A stretch of DNA of 64,000 nucleotides, taken from NCBI GenBank assembly GCA_013400155.1, contig VXBM01000273.1:1-64000 (forward strand). Reading direction: 5' to 3'. The notes under the pieces are model-generated. The model ran no database searches and was not told where the DNA came from. It worked only from the letters and a program-made list of their open reading frames with translations. Below, piece after piece: positions 36,656-48,680 of the stretch (the stretch's first letter is position 1; each line of letters begins with the position of its first letter). Both the position numbers and the translations under genes were made by a program. Origin of the DNA: Helopsaltes ochotensis. Its lineage: Eukaryota > Chordata > Aves > Passeriformes > Locustellidae.

Positions 36656-36715
36656 TGTGAGTCCCTTCCAACTCAGAATATTCTATAACTCCAAGATTCT
36701 ATATTCTTTCTATGT
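36656..36715 (+). mobile_element. Second CR1 3' tail fragment
   Basis: Directly after the first CR1 end comes another terminal motif, gagtcccttccaactcagaa, followed by tattctataactcc and gattctatattc. This is the tail of a separate CR1-type copy in the same orientation. Either a CR1 inserted into an older CR1 tail, or the tail was duplicated by template switching. Confidence 0.7.
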
Positions 36716-38123
36716 ACAAAATCAGATCATTCAAAATTATGACTTACAGAGGTAAAAGGTTTTTGTTCATCTTCTCTCAAGTCCTACTTCAGGAAACACC
36801 TATATTTTGGAAAAGCATTTTCAGTATTTAAATCCCATTGAAGTCAATGGAACCCTTCAGCAGACAGTAAGAGCTTTTGTAAACAAGGAAATGTTTGTCC
36901 TCTATTTTCCTGAGGACAGCAAATCTGGCAGTCACTATGTCATGTTATTTAATTTGAATGGAAAGATTACTATCTTCATTATAAAAGTCTATACTCTTTG
37001 GCAGTATGACATTACAATGTGAGTTAAGCATGTGCTTAATGGTTTTCCTAAACTACACTTACTCCAGAGTGAGAGTCAATATGATTTCCCCTTTGTGACA
37101 TGAAATGCCAATCTGAACTGCAGATTTGGTCTTCAGGTTTGGTATGAGGTTTCAGCAAACTTGCAAAAAGCTTTGCAGATTTTAAATGTCCACAATGTCA
37201 TTGCTCACAGCAGATTAACAACAAGCATCGTGGCACAGAGGAGCGAGACTGCTCAACGGGAGAGAGGTAAATGTTCAGGCTGAAAAAGTGAGGGTGAGGT
37301 AGGTGATGTGATGGTATTCTCTCAGCATAAGAGAGTTTAGAGCATCAGTTAAAGAAAACGGGTTTCAGATCCTAGAAGATCAGAACTGAAATCAAGATTT
37401 GAAAAGTAAAGAAAATCTAGAAATTAAATCATCAATGAAATGAGATGAACAGCACTTCAGAAATATACATTTACATTTTCACAGCAGACAAAAGAGAAAA
37501 CCTCTATGTTTTAACCCCAACTCTCTTATTATGAGATGTATCATCATCATGTAGAAATGTGGTAATTCTTCCCCCGGGATTCAAGTAGATGAGATTTTAG
37601 TTTCCAGAGTATTTACATAGAATGTTCTTTAATAATGCACTTATTCTGAATCAAATCAATACATTGCACGTGCTGTCTCATAGCATGAGATAACTCACTG
37701 ATGTAAACATTCAATATAGTTTTTTATTCATTCTCAACAGATTTGGTTTCAGTCTTGACTTCGGGTAATGTTTCTAGTGTTTGATATCATCTTCACTATT
37801 CTGAAAACGAATTCCATAAGTGTCCCTAAAATTCAAGCTGTGATTTCACTAACAAATTATGAAAACATCTCTGTTACCACTTGCAGATACACACATGCAT
37901 ATGCACACACATATACACTAAGAAGTACTGCAAGAAATATATTTCATGTCAGTTAGAGAATGGAAGTCGGATATTTTTAGCAGAGTGAACCTTTCTGCAA
38001 TGCAGAACCCTTATTCTGGTATTTTTACAATAATCATAGGTTCTTCAGCTGATAACAGAAATGTAAGAAAATCTAAAGATTCAGGAACTTCTGATCAAAC
38101 AATAATTTACCTTCAAAAATTAC
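36716..38123. other. Unique noncoding DNA
   Basis: AT-rich, with a short CA-rich simple tract at 37887-37918. Nothing else recognised. Confidence 0.5.
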
Positions 38124-38428
38124 TGTGACTGAGGGTTGCATGTCTGTTCAACCTGAATTTCTTCTTTTTCTAAGACCTCCAAGCCCAGTGCTCTTGCTAA
38201 TAATGTTAAGATTCTTTGCCTTTCTTCGATCCAAACCCTTGTTCCATATTGATCTACAAGACAGTATTTATTAACATGTTTGCATCTACGGCAGTGCATC
38301 AGCAGAAATCTCTTTGTCACTAGAGGGCAGCCAGCATCTTCTGGAGAGCCAAGAGAGCTGGTGATGGAAATCAAGTTCTGACAGTAGTCACAGAGGACAT
38401 GATTCTGGATCAGTGGGCTGTGTCTCAG
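38124..38428 (-). other. Candidate internal exon with Cys pairs (unproven)
   Basis: On the minus strand a 305-bp segment stays open for 101 codons after an acceptor-like tagtacag (weak pyrimidine tract) and ends at tcaca followed by gtaatt (moderate donor). Its peptide has paired cysteines (LCDYC early, HCRRCKHVNKYC about 35 residues later), a spacing that could suit metal binding. An L/E/R-rich helix-like stretch follows (EERQRILTLLARALGL). Start phase is 0 and end phase 2, compatible with the 35.1 kb candidate. The frame closes with a stop directly after the donor. No family is recognised. The length alone is not beyond chance. Confidence 0.22.
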
Positions 38429-41079
38429 CTGTACTAATTTTCAATAGAAGTAATTAGCAGCATTCCGGGATTTTATCTGGGGATCAAATTATGGTTGGCT
38501 GGCTCTTTCGAAGGCAGAATATGAAGACTTGTGAGTGTGGACTTACCAATGACTTTAAGAAACAAAATTTGGACGTTAATGATGCTACAGCTATAGAGCC
38601 AAAAAACCCTCCTCCATTTTCAAGTGAGGGTAATTTCAGAGTAGGCTGATGGAACGGGAGCATTAAATGTGGTCAGAATATTCCTGGAAACCCAATCCCA
38701 TTTTATGTCTTCTTCCTGATGGACAGATAGAGAGCGGTGTGTTTGCTGTGTTTTCTGCTGAGTGCCTTTTGCTGACCGTAAGTGGGTATAAGTTGGTGAA
38801 TGAGGCAGAGAAGTGATCAAGTTTAGCTCTGAAACTCTCCCACCCTCTCTGATATCTGGCCTGAAGACAGAGGTTCATCTTACTCCTCTCTGGGGAACTG
38901 ATTTGCACCCAAGGACGTTCCTAGGCTTTCCTCTTGCCCAAAGCTGACTGTGGTCAGCTCCTGCAGTTTGACCCTTACAAAAATCTTGCATGACTAAGAG
39001 AGAAGTCTCATGGCCTCCTTAATTCTTTTCAAACTGTACATTTCCTTCAGTGTACCTGTACAAAACAATCCTCAGTTTTTCATGCTCCTGATGTGAATAT
39101 AAACAAGGATTAAAAAAAGCTGCTTAGTTAGAAACCTATACTTACAGCTCTCTTGCTTTGCACTACTGACAATATTTTCTACATTACAATCATATAGCTA
39201 GGTATTAAATAGTTTTACAGCAATGTGCTGTGCCATGGTGCTCACACTCCATCCCAGATGCACAAGTATGTGCACAAACAACAGAGGACTTGACAAGATA
39301 AATAATGATACATACCTGCACATCAGAGACCCAAATTAAGTCTGTGTCACATCAGAATCAGGCTTGGCGAGTCTGAAAATCTACTTTAAACTCTCATTAA
39401 AATAAACTTCTGAAAATCTAAAATATACATCACCTTTTTATACTTAGCAATAACCAAGGCTTGAAATTTTTACATTTTGAGAAATAAGGACTAAATATAT
39501 TTAAAATTAATAAAGCATGCTGAAGTGAAAGGAAAACATCAGCATATCATATACACATACACATATTTGTAAGTAAAATCCTTGCAAAAACGGATGATCC
39601 CATGTGTTATTTTTCCTTTTTCATGAAGACAACTTAATGGGGTATATCATACTGAAAATGAACACATGCTAAAATGGTTGGACTAGGGTAGGGTGCGATG
39701 CAACAATTTCAGAGAAGAAATAGAATTTATTTTTTTTATTCTTGCCAGTGAGATTAGTCAGGAACTAATCACCATTTCACCTGGCTGGAAATGGGGAGGG
39801 AGGGGTGATTTTGCACCCTGTACACATTTGCATTTCCTGCCCATGGTATGCAGTCTGTCTGGAGACAAACCCATAACCAGCGTTCAGGCACCTCTGCTAT
39901 TCTCCAGAGCAGTGGAAGCATAAAGGTCTCTCATCGCCAGAAAAAAGAACAATTTTCCTTTTGCAGGAGAATACAAGCTCCATCGAGATCTTGACTCCCC
40001 AGTTCGAGTCCCAGGCCTCCTCTCCAGAAGCAGCCCTGGCTCCAGAGGGAAGCCTTTTCTTCCCTCTGTGTGTTACAGAGCAGGCAGGAGGAAAGTGCAA
40101 GTTTCCTTTGGGCGTTTTTGTGATACCCTTGTATCTCACCATACCTGCACCAGCAAGTTTCTCCTGGGAATAGGGTGACAGGGAGCAAGTCCCAGCACTG
40201 GAGCAGCACACAGACATGCACACTTCTCCACTTTTAGGAGGGACAGAGCCCTTCTCTTCCACCCAGCACAGGTCCTTTATGCCGAACCCTGACATTAATT
40301 CCTGATACACTTCAAAGTCCTGGAGAAGAAATACTTCTATGCCAATAACCAGTAATTCAAAGGAAGAGTTATTTCAAGTGCTTGGAGAATACTGCAGGAG
40401 TGAAGGGTAAAGTCCTACTGCCTTAAAAGAAAAGCACAAGGAAAGCACTTGATAAATAATTTAACTGACAAGAATGTGAAAGAAATTTTCATATATTTGT
40501 CTGTAGTGCTATGAAATGGGTTCCAGCATTGAAAGGTTTCTGATTAGGGAAAAATATTTTATTTTGAGAGCAAAAGGAAAAGTTTTCACATTTAGTTTTC
40601 CTATTGCAGGAAAATAAGCATTTTTAGGTTCCATGGCATAATATGATGTGTATTCTTTTATTCTTTTTTTTAATTAACATATTATTTAACCATTTTTTAT
40701 TATTCCAGATTTTCACATGTGTCTTTTCATACACTGAAAACTCAGGACCTAATACATAATAGAAAAGCATGAAAAAGCATGTTGAGGTTTTTATTTTTTA
40801 ATGTGAATCAAGTCTCACATGTAATGATAAAAAATAGGGAAAGGAAGTTCTTGCAGTTTCTATCCAACTGTGAATAAAAAATTGAGGGAGTTTCATTGTA
40901 TCTATGATAAGGAAATGTAAGCCATTCACAGGAATTTCTGTATGAAATCTTTACTTCTTTTTTTGGTGGGGTTTTTATGTTTTTTACTTCAGTGCTGTAT
41001 AGATTAAAAGAAACACAAATATTTCAAATAGTTATGTCCAGATGCTTCATAACATTTCATTGTTTTCTAATAGAAAAAT
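38429..41079. other. Noncoding DNA with a GC-richer patch
   Basis: Mostly AT-rich. At about 39.84-40.32 kb there is a GC-richer patch with open frames on both strands (137 codons minus, 70 codons plus). The plus-strand candidate exon is described in the findings. No transposon block recognised. Confidence 0.4.
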
Positions 41080-41440
41080 GGGCTTAAAAACAGATTTCAA
41101 AGTGAAGTTATAACCAATGCATGTTTTATTACATCATCATAATGACTTCTTCGTTTATATTTAATCCCTCCACTCAACCAATAAAGTAATTCAAACAAAG
41201 AAAAACCCTTCAATAGGAGCCTCTATTGGTTTCAAAACCACATGAGCCTCTAGACTGGCACCAAAATATGAATTAGAGGCTTATGATAAATTAAAAAATC
41301 AATGAAGTAGATTTCAAATGCATTTCATAAAATTTAATTTACACATGTATTAGAGATGGGCATAGGCTTTCCAAAAATGCTTTGGGCAGCTCAAAAATAC
41401 ATTCATTCCGACTTGCCTATTATGTAAATGAACCATCATA
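41080..41440. promoter_or_regulatory. Candidate conserved noncoding element
   Basis: Repeat-free AT-rich sequence with POU/homeodomain-like sites (aaatgcatttcataaaattt, tatgtaaatgaacc, tactaattgcag). A small inverted repeat is built from caatag and ctattg around 41211-41228. It is suggestive of an enhancer by texture only. Confidence 0.25.
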
Positions 41441-43204
41441 TATATTTTTACTAATTGCAGACTAAATGCAGCTGTCTACATTTTCATCTTTTTCCTGTCC
41501 CAAAGACACTATCAAATTATTATTGAATGCTTTCCTCTCTTGATGGAGATAGAGAAGAATAATACTATAAATTACATGAATATTTGTGGTAAATACTTGG
41601 TTGGTTCAATGTGGGACCTAGTATGTAACAATTGTTGCTCTTGAAAATACTGATCTTACTTTAAGGTGGCAAGCTTTAGTGATTGATGTAAGATTTTAAG
41701 TTGAAGCATGTATAGACATAGACTCAAGATGTTTGGGGTTTTTTTTAGTTCAAAATGGTAAAATTGTTTTTTCTTTTAATGAAATGAAGTACTGAAGTGC
41801 ACTTAATTTGGAAATAAGAGTTGGCTTTTTTCTTTTTTCTTTTTAACTAACATTCAAATACATTTACACATAAATATGTTTGGAGACACTATTGGCACAA
41901 CTACAATAGGAATTCCGACTCCTGAGACAGAACGAACACAATTTCACATGAAGGACAAAGCATGATGCTGGCTTAGCTCAGTGGGTTTTGAAGCGTATCC
42001 TGATGCAATGCTTGACTTTGGGTCAGTTAAAAGAAAAAATGTTGTTATTAATATATGCCGGATAAAAACTAATATTGCTCTTGGCAATCAAAGAATAAAA
42101 GATTTCAGTTCACAAAAAAGTCTTTAAAATGTAAGTCTGTTCTATGAACTTCATAATTCTTATACGATACTAACTTTAAAAGAAATTTTAGAGGTAAGAT
42201 CTTTGTCGAATGAGGTACTTACTCTCACACACTACAAATAGCTATAGAGCCAAATAAACATCACATTACACTATCATATAGATTTCTTCTGTTTTTCAAG
42301 TGGTCAGCGTTTTGTGGTAGCATTAATAGTTATTACGGATTTAAATGGATGCTTTCTGTCTGTAACTGATCGACAAGATCAATAATTTTAAGATCAAATA
42401 CTAACAGCAGTATGTTTTTTTTCTTTAATCACTGTCTTTTTGTTTTATACCCATGCCTACAGCAAGATCCTGTTTTCTGTATGTAGACAGAGCTTCCTGC
42501 TGTGTGCTGTCGAAAGAATGAGAAGACAAGATGGAGAATCAATTTAAGAAAAAAGCTTTAGTTGACAAAGCTTTGCTGTAGATCAATGGAGTCTAGCTGG
42601 TTAAAATATCTTTGGGAGCAGAGATTTTACAATCACGAGCTTGGACATAATCAGTTTGGCTTTCCCTATTCCATTCATACAGTATTTTGCCAGATGAAAA
42701 AAAAAAATGTATGCAAATACCAGACAGTTGAATGTCTTTCGGCTTTGCTGTGGAACAATAAAAGTTTTAAAATATATTTCCTTGATATACAGCAAATCTA
42801 GTCCTTTATTAAACTTCTTTTAAAAGAGACAGTATTTACTTAAGAGTGATCTTCGTTACAGCAGAGCAGGCAACAGTTTACCCACGGAGAGATGGAATAG
42901 CATCCAATTCACAGCCTGGTACTTAGGGGACCTTTTTTCATTGACTGCTTAGTCTTTTATCACTTATTTGTTCAAACAGGTTTCATAGCAAACACGAGAT
43001 GTGTACAAACTGATATAAAGCACAGGTCTTCCCTAGCAGATTTATTCTTATATCTGACATTTATTTAATTGTGTTTCAATAAATTTGGATACCGGCAGTA
43101 ATTAGTTGTTCCAAAATTCCTAATGACATGGAATGAAAATATTATGTATTTCTTTTTGCTTAAATACACATTTAGGATGATTTAGAAACAATCCAATCAC
43201 TTTC
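41441..43204. other. Unique AT-rich noncoding DNA
   Basis: Contains short T-rich runs near 41826-41843. No gene or recognised transposon. Confidence 0.5.
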
Positions 43205-43322
43205 ATCTCTGCTGCTAAATCATTCAGGACAATAATCTCAGGCACATGGTGTGAATCCTGGGTGTGTGCTACAGAGGGGTAAGTGTGGGTTCCTTCCCAC
43301 TCAGCATATTCTGAAATTCCTC
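43205..43322 (+). mobile_element. Degenerate CR1 3' end fragment
   Basis: The motif ctcaggcacatggtgtgaat at about 43240 is the same block as in the 36.5 kb CR1. It is followed after a short gap by gtgggttccttcccactcag and tattctgaaattcc, the CR1 3' terminus. The copy is short and strongly diverged. Confidence 0.75.
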
Positions 43323-45485
43323 ATTGAAAAAAAATCACAAAACATTTCAGCTATATCAACTAAACAAAAAATGTGCGCTTAAATTACTTCGAAATAAATC
43401 AGTCCTGCAGCTGTTTTGAAAAATGACTGGTCGGCGCAGTGCTTACTGAACTTTCATATAAGTGTATGGTAGGCACCAAGCCCTCCCTTTACAATAAAAA
43501 TGTCTTAGATGCTTAGGAATTATTTCTGGATAAAAATATTCCCTATACATTTTATCTGTGGAGAAGTTTGTGTTTCAAAGTGTAATGAATTCAAAAGGAA
43601 GCAAAAAAAAAAAAAAAGATTTTTAAGAAATCAGAAAAGAAAATAGAGTATGTATTGTATGGAGAAAAGCCTTATAAATTCTGGACAAGATTTCCAAAAA
43701 TAACTGGTAATTAAAGACTGGTCATTGTGGGTTAAAAGAGAAGAGATAATTTAAAGCGGTCCCTCCAAGGAAGATGAGACTTTTCCTCTTCTGAAAATCA
43801 ATCTTTGAGCAGACATTTTTTGAAAGTTGGGTCTCTAAAATTGCTAATTCTTTCCACAGCCTTGTCTAGCATTTAGCATTAATCACTGCAGACTGCATCC
43901 CATTGGTCTCTGAGTGTGCGACAGAGTTTACTGAATCTGCGGGAATTTTGTCTTTTGAATGAAAAAGGATGCTGTGGACTCCTAAATACTGGGTTTCTGA
44001 TAAAATGTATTGCTTCAGACTCAGTTCTGTTTCAGTAAATATGAGGACACTGACAGTTAAAAGGCCTCTGCATTTAAAGGGAGCATCTGTAATTCCAATG
44101 AAATGGCAATTAAAATTTTAGGAGGATGTCCAAACAGGGGAAGTATAAATAATTATATAGAAAATATTTTCCTTATTTCCACGAGTTATTTCACTTCAGT
44201 AATGTGGATTTGTAAAACAGAACTACTGTGATTCAAAGGGCCAGAAAATGCCTTCATATGTATGCACAGATTTGTAGATATAGGTGCTAAAGCAGTTGCT
44301 GGTTATTCTTAACATTTTATGCCCTCAGAGTAATCATGGCTCACCTGGAGCTCTCTGTACCTTCTTTATCTCAAACCTATACAGCTTGGAGCAAGCTAAA
44401 ACAGCGTCAGTGAGATGTTGTGCAAACACCTTGTGTTGGCACCCAGGATGCCTGCAACGATATCATTTCATACTAGCAAATTATCGAACCGTGCCCTGCC
44501 TTCCTGCATCAGCCTAATTTGGATCAACTAGCCAACTTAATTGTTACCAATCTCCTTGGACAAACACGTGTTAGATCCAAGAAAAATCATTTAACTGTAA
44601 AAAATATGGCGTTTTCTTTTTCTTTTTTTAAAGCTTAATGCTGGACATAGAGGAAAAAGTATCAAGTGCACTTGCACTAGGTTTTATTATTGAAAACACA
44701 ACCGTGATTCTGCCTCTAGGTGGACTTTAGGTCTTTACTCATTTTAATACTGAATGCAAATACGACACCATGAGGGAAACATCTGGGTTTCATCCTTATA
44801 TAGGAAGGTCTCACTGAGTGCACATTTACAGAACTGCACATGGATAAAATAGGTATTATGAACAATGTTTCTCTTATGACAGCAAACCTAACAGTGAAAA
44901 GGAGTGCGTACAAAAATATCATTAATCCCTTGGTGTTTTGGTCTTCATACTGTCAAAAAGGTTTTTCTGCAGAACCAGAGCTTCATTAAAAATACAGCCA
45001 CTAGTAATTTCCTTGACAAAGAGACCCTCCTGCATAAATTAATGATGCACTCTTGTACTCTTTAAGCCTCTCCTCCAGGAACAGTAGAAGGATTCTGCAA
45101 GCCACACAGCACAGAAGTAACAGTAAAGGTGCAAACTGTATCCCCTATTCATCTTAATGATGTGTCAACTCCTAATCCTAGTTGGGACCATTAAAATACT
45201 GGATTCTTTATGTGGAGGTGTTGAAGATCTACCTTAACCCTTGCATTGCCTTGGCATCAGATGAGCTTGTTCATTACACAGGACACATTATTATTATCTT
45301 TACTGTTACTATATGATACACATAAATAAAGTCTTGAGTGAAAAAGTGAGCTATGAGTTAAAAAAATTGTCTTCTTGAAGATAGCAGTTTTAATAAATTG
45401 CAAAAGAACTTTCTGAGGAATAATAGGGTAGTGTTCTGATAAAGCAGTGAAGTGGGAATTTTAGATACTTCACTTCTGGTGGATA
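43323..45485. other. Unique noncoding DNA
   Basis: Includes a poly-A run at about 43603-43617 and a minus-strand candidate exon at 44739-44887 (see the findings). Confidence 0.45.
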
Positions 45486-45640
45486 TAAACCTCTTCATAT
45501 GACCTTGGGAAGGTCACCTGCTCCCTCCTTACCCTCATTTGAGACTATGCTCATAACAAAAAGAAACAGAATAATAAGTACTCTACCACAACTTGCAAGT
45601 GTGCTGTGGGGAAAATGAGGCTCTAAGTAGCTGATGAATG
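45486..45640 (+). mobile_element. MIR-like (CORE-SINE) remnant
   Basis: The blocks tatgaccttgggaaggtcac (45509), accctcatttgagac, ataataagtactctacc (45571) and gtgctgtggggaaaatgagg (45601) follow the order of the mammalian-wide interspersed repeat (MIR): its tgacctTGGgcaagtcac, cctcatctgtaaaatg, ataatacctacc and gttgtgaggattaaatgag blocks. MIR predates amniote divergence and persists in birds as decayed copies. Recognition is from memory of the consensus. Confidence 0.55.
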
Positions 45641-46220
45641 CTGCAGAAAAGACCACAGATAAGAGAAATCATTAAAATGCAAACATTTAAGTAATTTTAA
45701 GGTGAAATTGGTAAAAGAAAATAAATTACTTTAAAAGCCCAGACGTGAAATAATCTGAATTACATAAATTGGTTCTGCATATTTATGGGTTAAACGTGAA
45801 ATACCTCCTTATGCACAAAAGTTCCCTGGATCAAGGCCATAAGGATCTATACAAATACAGAATAAATTCTTCAGTAGCATAGATGAGAAAATATCAGATG
45901 GTGGCATCTCCTCATGACCTTAAACCAAGAAAATCCATCAAATCTTGAACAGCATCATGAAACAAAAATTCAAAGCAACTTTTGTATAATTCCATTCAGA
46001 AAAAAATCATTAAGATTTAGACAAATAGTTTTAAAGAATTGATGTTTCACCCCACTAGCAAGCTGCTTCACCCCCATTTCAAGCGAAAATCCATGTAGGC
46101 CTTCTCTGAGTTGAGATTGTTAGATTAAAATTGCAAAGGCACCCCTCCAAAACAGAGTTCTGAACAAAGCACACCTCATATGTATTGTATATCCCCAAAC
46201 AAAGAATAAGGACATAACTG

Positions 46221-46348
46221 GGGAGCAGCAATTAGCTCAGTTGTTTAGAGCCTTATACCAAGGTTGTGAGTTTGATCTGCCTATGTCAATTTGAGTTGGA
46301 CTTGATGATCCTTGAGGGTCCCCTGCAACTCAAAATATTTTGTGAAAC
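46221..46348 (+). mobile_element. tRNA-derived SINE with CR1-type tail (TguSINE1-like)
   Basis: The 5' half resembles a tRNA-Ile gene. Box A tagctcagttg is at 46233-46243, followed by ttagagcc, a shortened anticodon region, ccaaggttgtg, and box B agtttgatctg at 46269-46279. The 3' half is a CR1 tail: gttggacttgatgatccttg at 46295, then gggtcccctgcaactcaaaa and tattttgtgaaacctg. A tRNA-Ile head joined to a CR1 tail is the structure of TguSINE1, a SINE known from passerine birds and mobilised by CR1 machinery. About ten bases of the anticodon arm are missing compared with the tRNA, so it is a pseudogene-like relic and cannot act as a tRNA. Confidence 0.8.
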
Positions 46349-48600
46349 CTGTAAAATAGGTAACAGAGTGGGGGAACTTAGGGGTAAATGATGGAGAATT
46401 CTGCATGTGAGAGGAAAAAAAAGAATTATAGGTTCAATGTCTTAAGCAGTTAACATGATTTGGATATCTAGCACTGAAAACCTGTTTTCAAAAATAGATT
46501 TCAAAGGAAGGGAAAATCCCATGAGTAAGAGCAATGCACGTACAAATTTTAGTGTGTGTGCAAGTAGGAACAGTTCAGTTGTTTCTTGCTCTGGTGAATG
46601 GAGTCATCACAAGGTAATTAAGTTCCCATCATCAATTAGAAAAAATAAAAACATAGGATTTTTTCTTTGAATCTGATCTTCCTTGTCTTATTAGGTCCAA
46701 TGGGCTACACAGAAATTTTTTCTAACCTGTATTTCTTAGTGTGTCCTTTTATTCTGTTTCTTCTTTGAACTTCCTATGTTCTTCTGCATAAAAGTAAAAT
46801 TTTTCATTCATCATTAAGATTGTCTAGCCAGGATGTAGGTTGAAATCCTCAAAAAATTTTCAGGCTGCACAGCTGGAGAAAACTACCTTTGCTGCACACA
46901 TTGATTATGACTTTATTGTTTGAGGGATCTACTGAAATTCTCTACTGTATTACCATATTTTTCACAGCCTGGCTTATTTATTCTCTTTTAAGTAATAGCA
47001 AGTCTTGGGCTGGCCCCCATTAATGTCAGACCGGACGAATTTTACCAAGTAAAAAAATGTTGGCCATTCTGTTACTGGTATAAATAAAACTGGAATCTGT
47101 TCCTCAAGTTCCAGTATTCCTTGAGCACCTTACTATTTCCCACAAAGCTGTTGTTACTTCCAGGGGGTGCAGAAGTCATCTTTGTCATCTGGAAGATTTT
47201 GAATCAAGCCTTATTCACCTGAACAACCTCACTCACACACATTGTAAAATGTGACCAGTCTTTCTCCTTCCAGCTACTGACATCTTGGCAGGGTGTGAAT
47301 ACTAAACTGTGGTGGCAGAGGTTTCATTTTGTCTGGTATTATCTGTTCCTTTCCACTTTCTCCTGCTTGATATGCTATTTAATACGTGTCTTTTTCTTGG
47401 ACTCACTGAAAAATGGCATTTTCATTATTACTTACTAATCGTGGTTGAGCATCCTATTATACTTCAGGAGCTAAGTTTAAGCCTAAAGTACTTAAATGAT
47501 AATAACCCACCAACTTCCAGTGAGAAACTAATGAAACAATTAACCTGTTTACTCGTTTTGAAGGATCTGGTGTAAGATCGGCATGAAATTTTCCAGGGTA
47601 AGCAACCATTCTTACTTGGAGCAGCATTCATGCTGTATCTGCTGTACTTGAATATATACAAATACAAACCATGCTTTAGAGGCAACATGAGTGGTTGAGG
47701 GCTGGTATTTTATGCCTTGGGGTTCTGTCAAGGAAGAGAAATCTTGTGAAAGACAAGAAGTGCAGCCTGGTCTGTCTCTGTGTTACTGATTTCTTCTGGA
47801 TGTGTTTGAACACTTGAAAGCCTTTTGACGAGGCTTTCATTAAATAAAAAAAAAAAGTTATTGTTTTGTTTTACTCACCTCTCAGTATGAAGACAATGCT
47901 CAGATCTCCTTTGTAATTAATTTTGTGATGGCTGTAATTTTAATACAGAGATTTTAACCCTTTTTGATGAGAAGCTATTTCTTTTTCTTAAGCACAATTA
48001 CCAAAGCAAAATCACTTCAAAGAGAACCTTTCACCAAGAGTAAAAAGTTCTGAATCTGAGGAAATTACTGATTTTATTTCATTTTTTAAGCTCTTTTTAA
48101 TATCAGATGATTGTGCTTCAGGAAAAGATAAGCTACATTTATTTAACTACAAACTAATTAATTGTACAAGAAAAATTTAAACAAGGAATTAAACAATCTC
48201 AAATCTCGAAAGAAGGTCCCAAATTATTTATGTGTAATTTAAAATTAACCTAGAAATTAAAAAAAAATGCTCCTCTTGTTTTCATATGACTTTCCCTTGC
48301 TTACGGTCTTAAACCTTTCTTTTTCACAAGAATAACACCATTTAATTCAGAATTACACTGTGTACAAGAGGGAGCAGAATTAAGCCTCCAAGCTCTCTTG
48401 ATTTCTGGAATTACCTCTCAGGGTTTTTAAAACTGCTTTTCTCAAAAGTCTTTAAAGAGTGTCTTTCAGTAAATAAAAGCTCATGTGCCCTTGCCTTCCA
48501 GTTACTGCTTCAGGTGTCTAGACAACTCCTTGGAGGCTTTTGCTGCTCTGTCTAGTGCAATTCAGCTCAAATCAGGAGAGTAATCACAGCAAACACGCCA
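46349..48600. other. Unique noncoding DNA
   Basis: No recognised gene or transposon. Poly-A run at about 47846-47857. Confidence 0.5.
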
Positions 48601-48640
48601 TGAAAATAGATCTCATAGCCATGGCATGATCAGCTGGACA

Positions 48641-48680
48641 CACACCCGGGTGTGCCTTTGCTCAGTGGGACAGGTCCCAC
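48641..48680. repeat. Two adjacent perfect inverted repeats
   Basis: A perfect 14-bp palindrome CACACCCGGGTGTG at 48641-48654 is followed ten bases later by GTGGGAC-ag-GTCCCAC at 48665-48680, which has 7-bp arms and a 2-base spacer. The surrounding 48.55-48.80 kb keeps several CpGs in otherwise AT-rich DNA. They may be dimeric transcription factor sites or small cruciforms. Confidence 0.8.

Noticed and set aside
39897..40310. Longest minus-strand open frame (137 codons) as a gene
   Set aside because: Roughly one frame this long is expected by chance across six frames of 64 kb at this composition. It lies in a GC-richer patch that lowers stop density, has no recognisable domain and overlaps an open plus-strand frame.
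41970..42005. tRNA-like box A (tagctcagtgg)
   Set aside because: No box B at the right distance and no cloverleaf complementarity. Probably a chance match.
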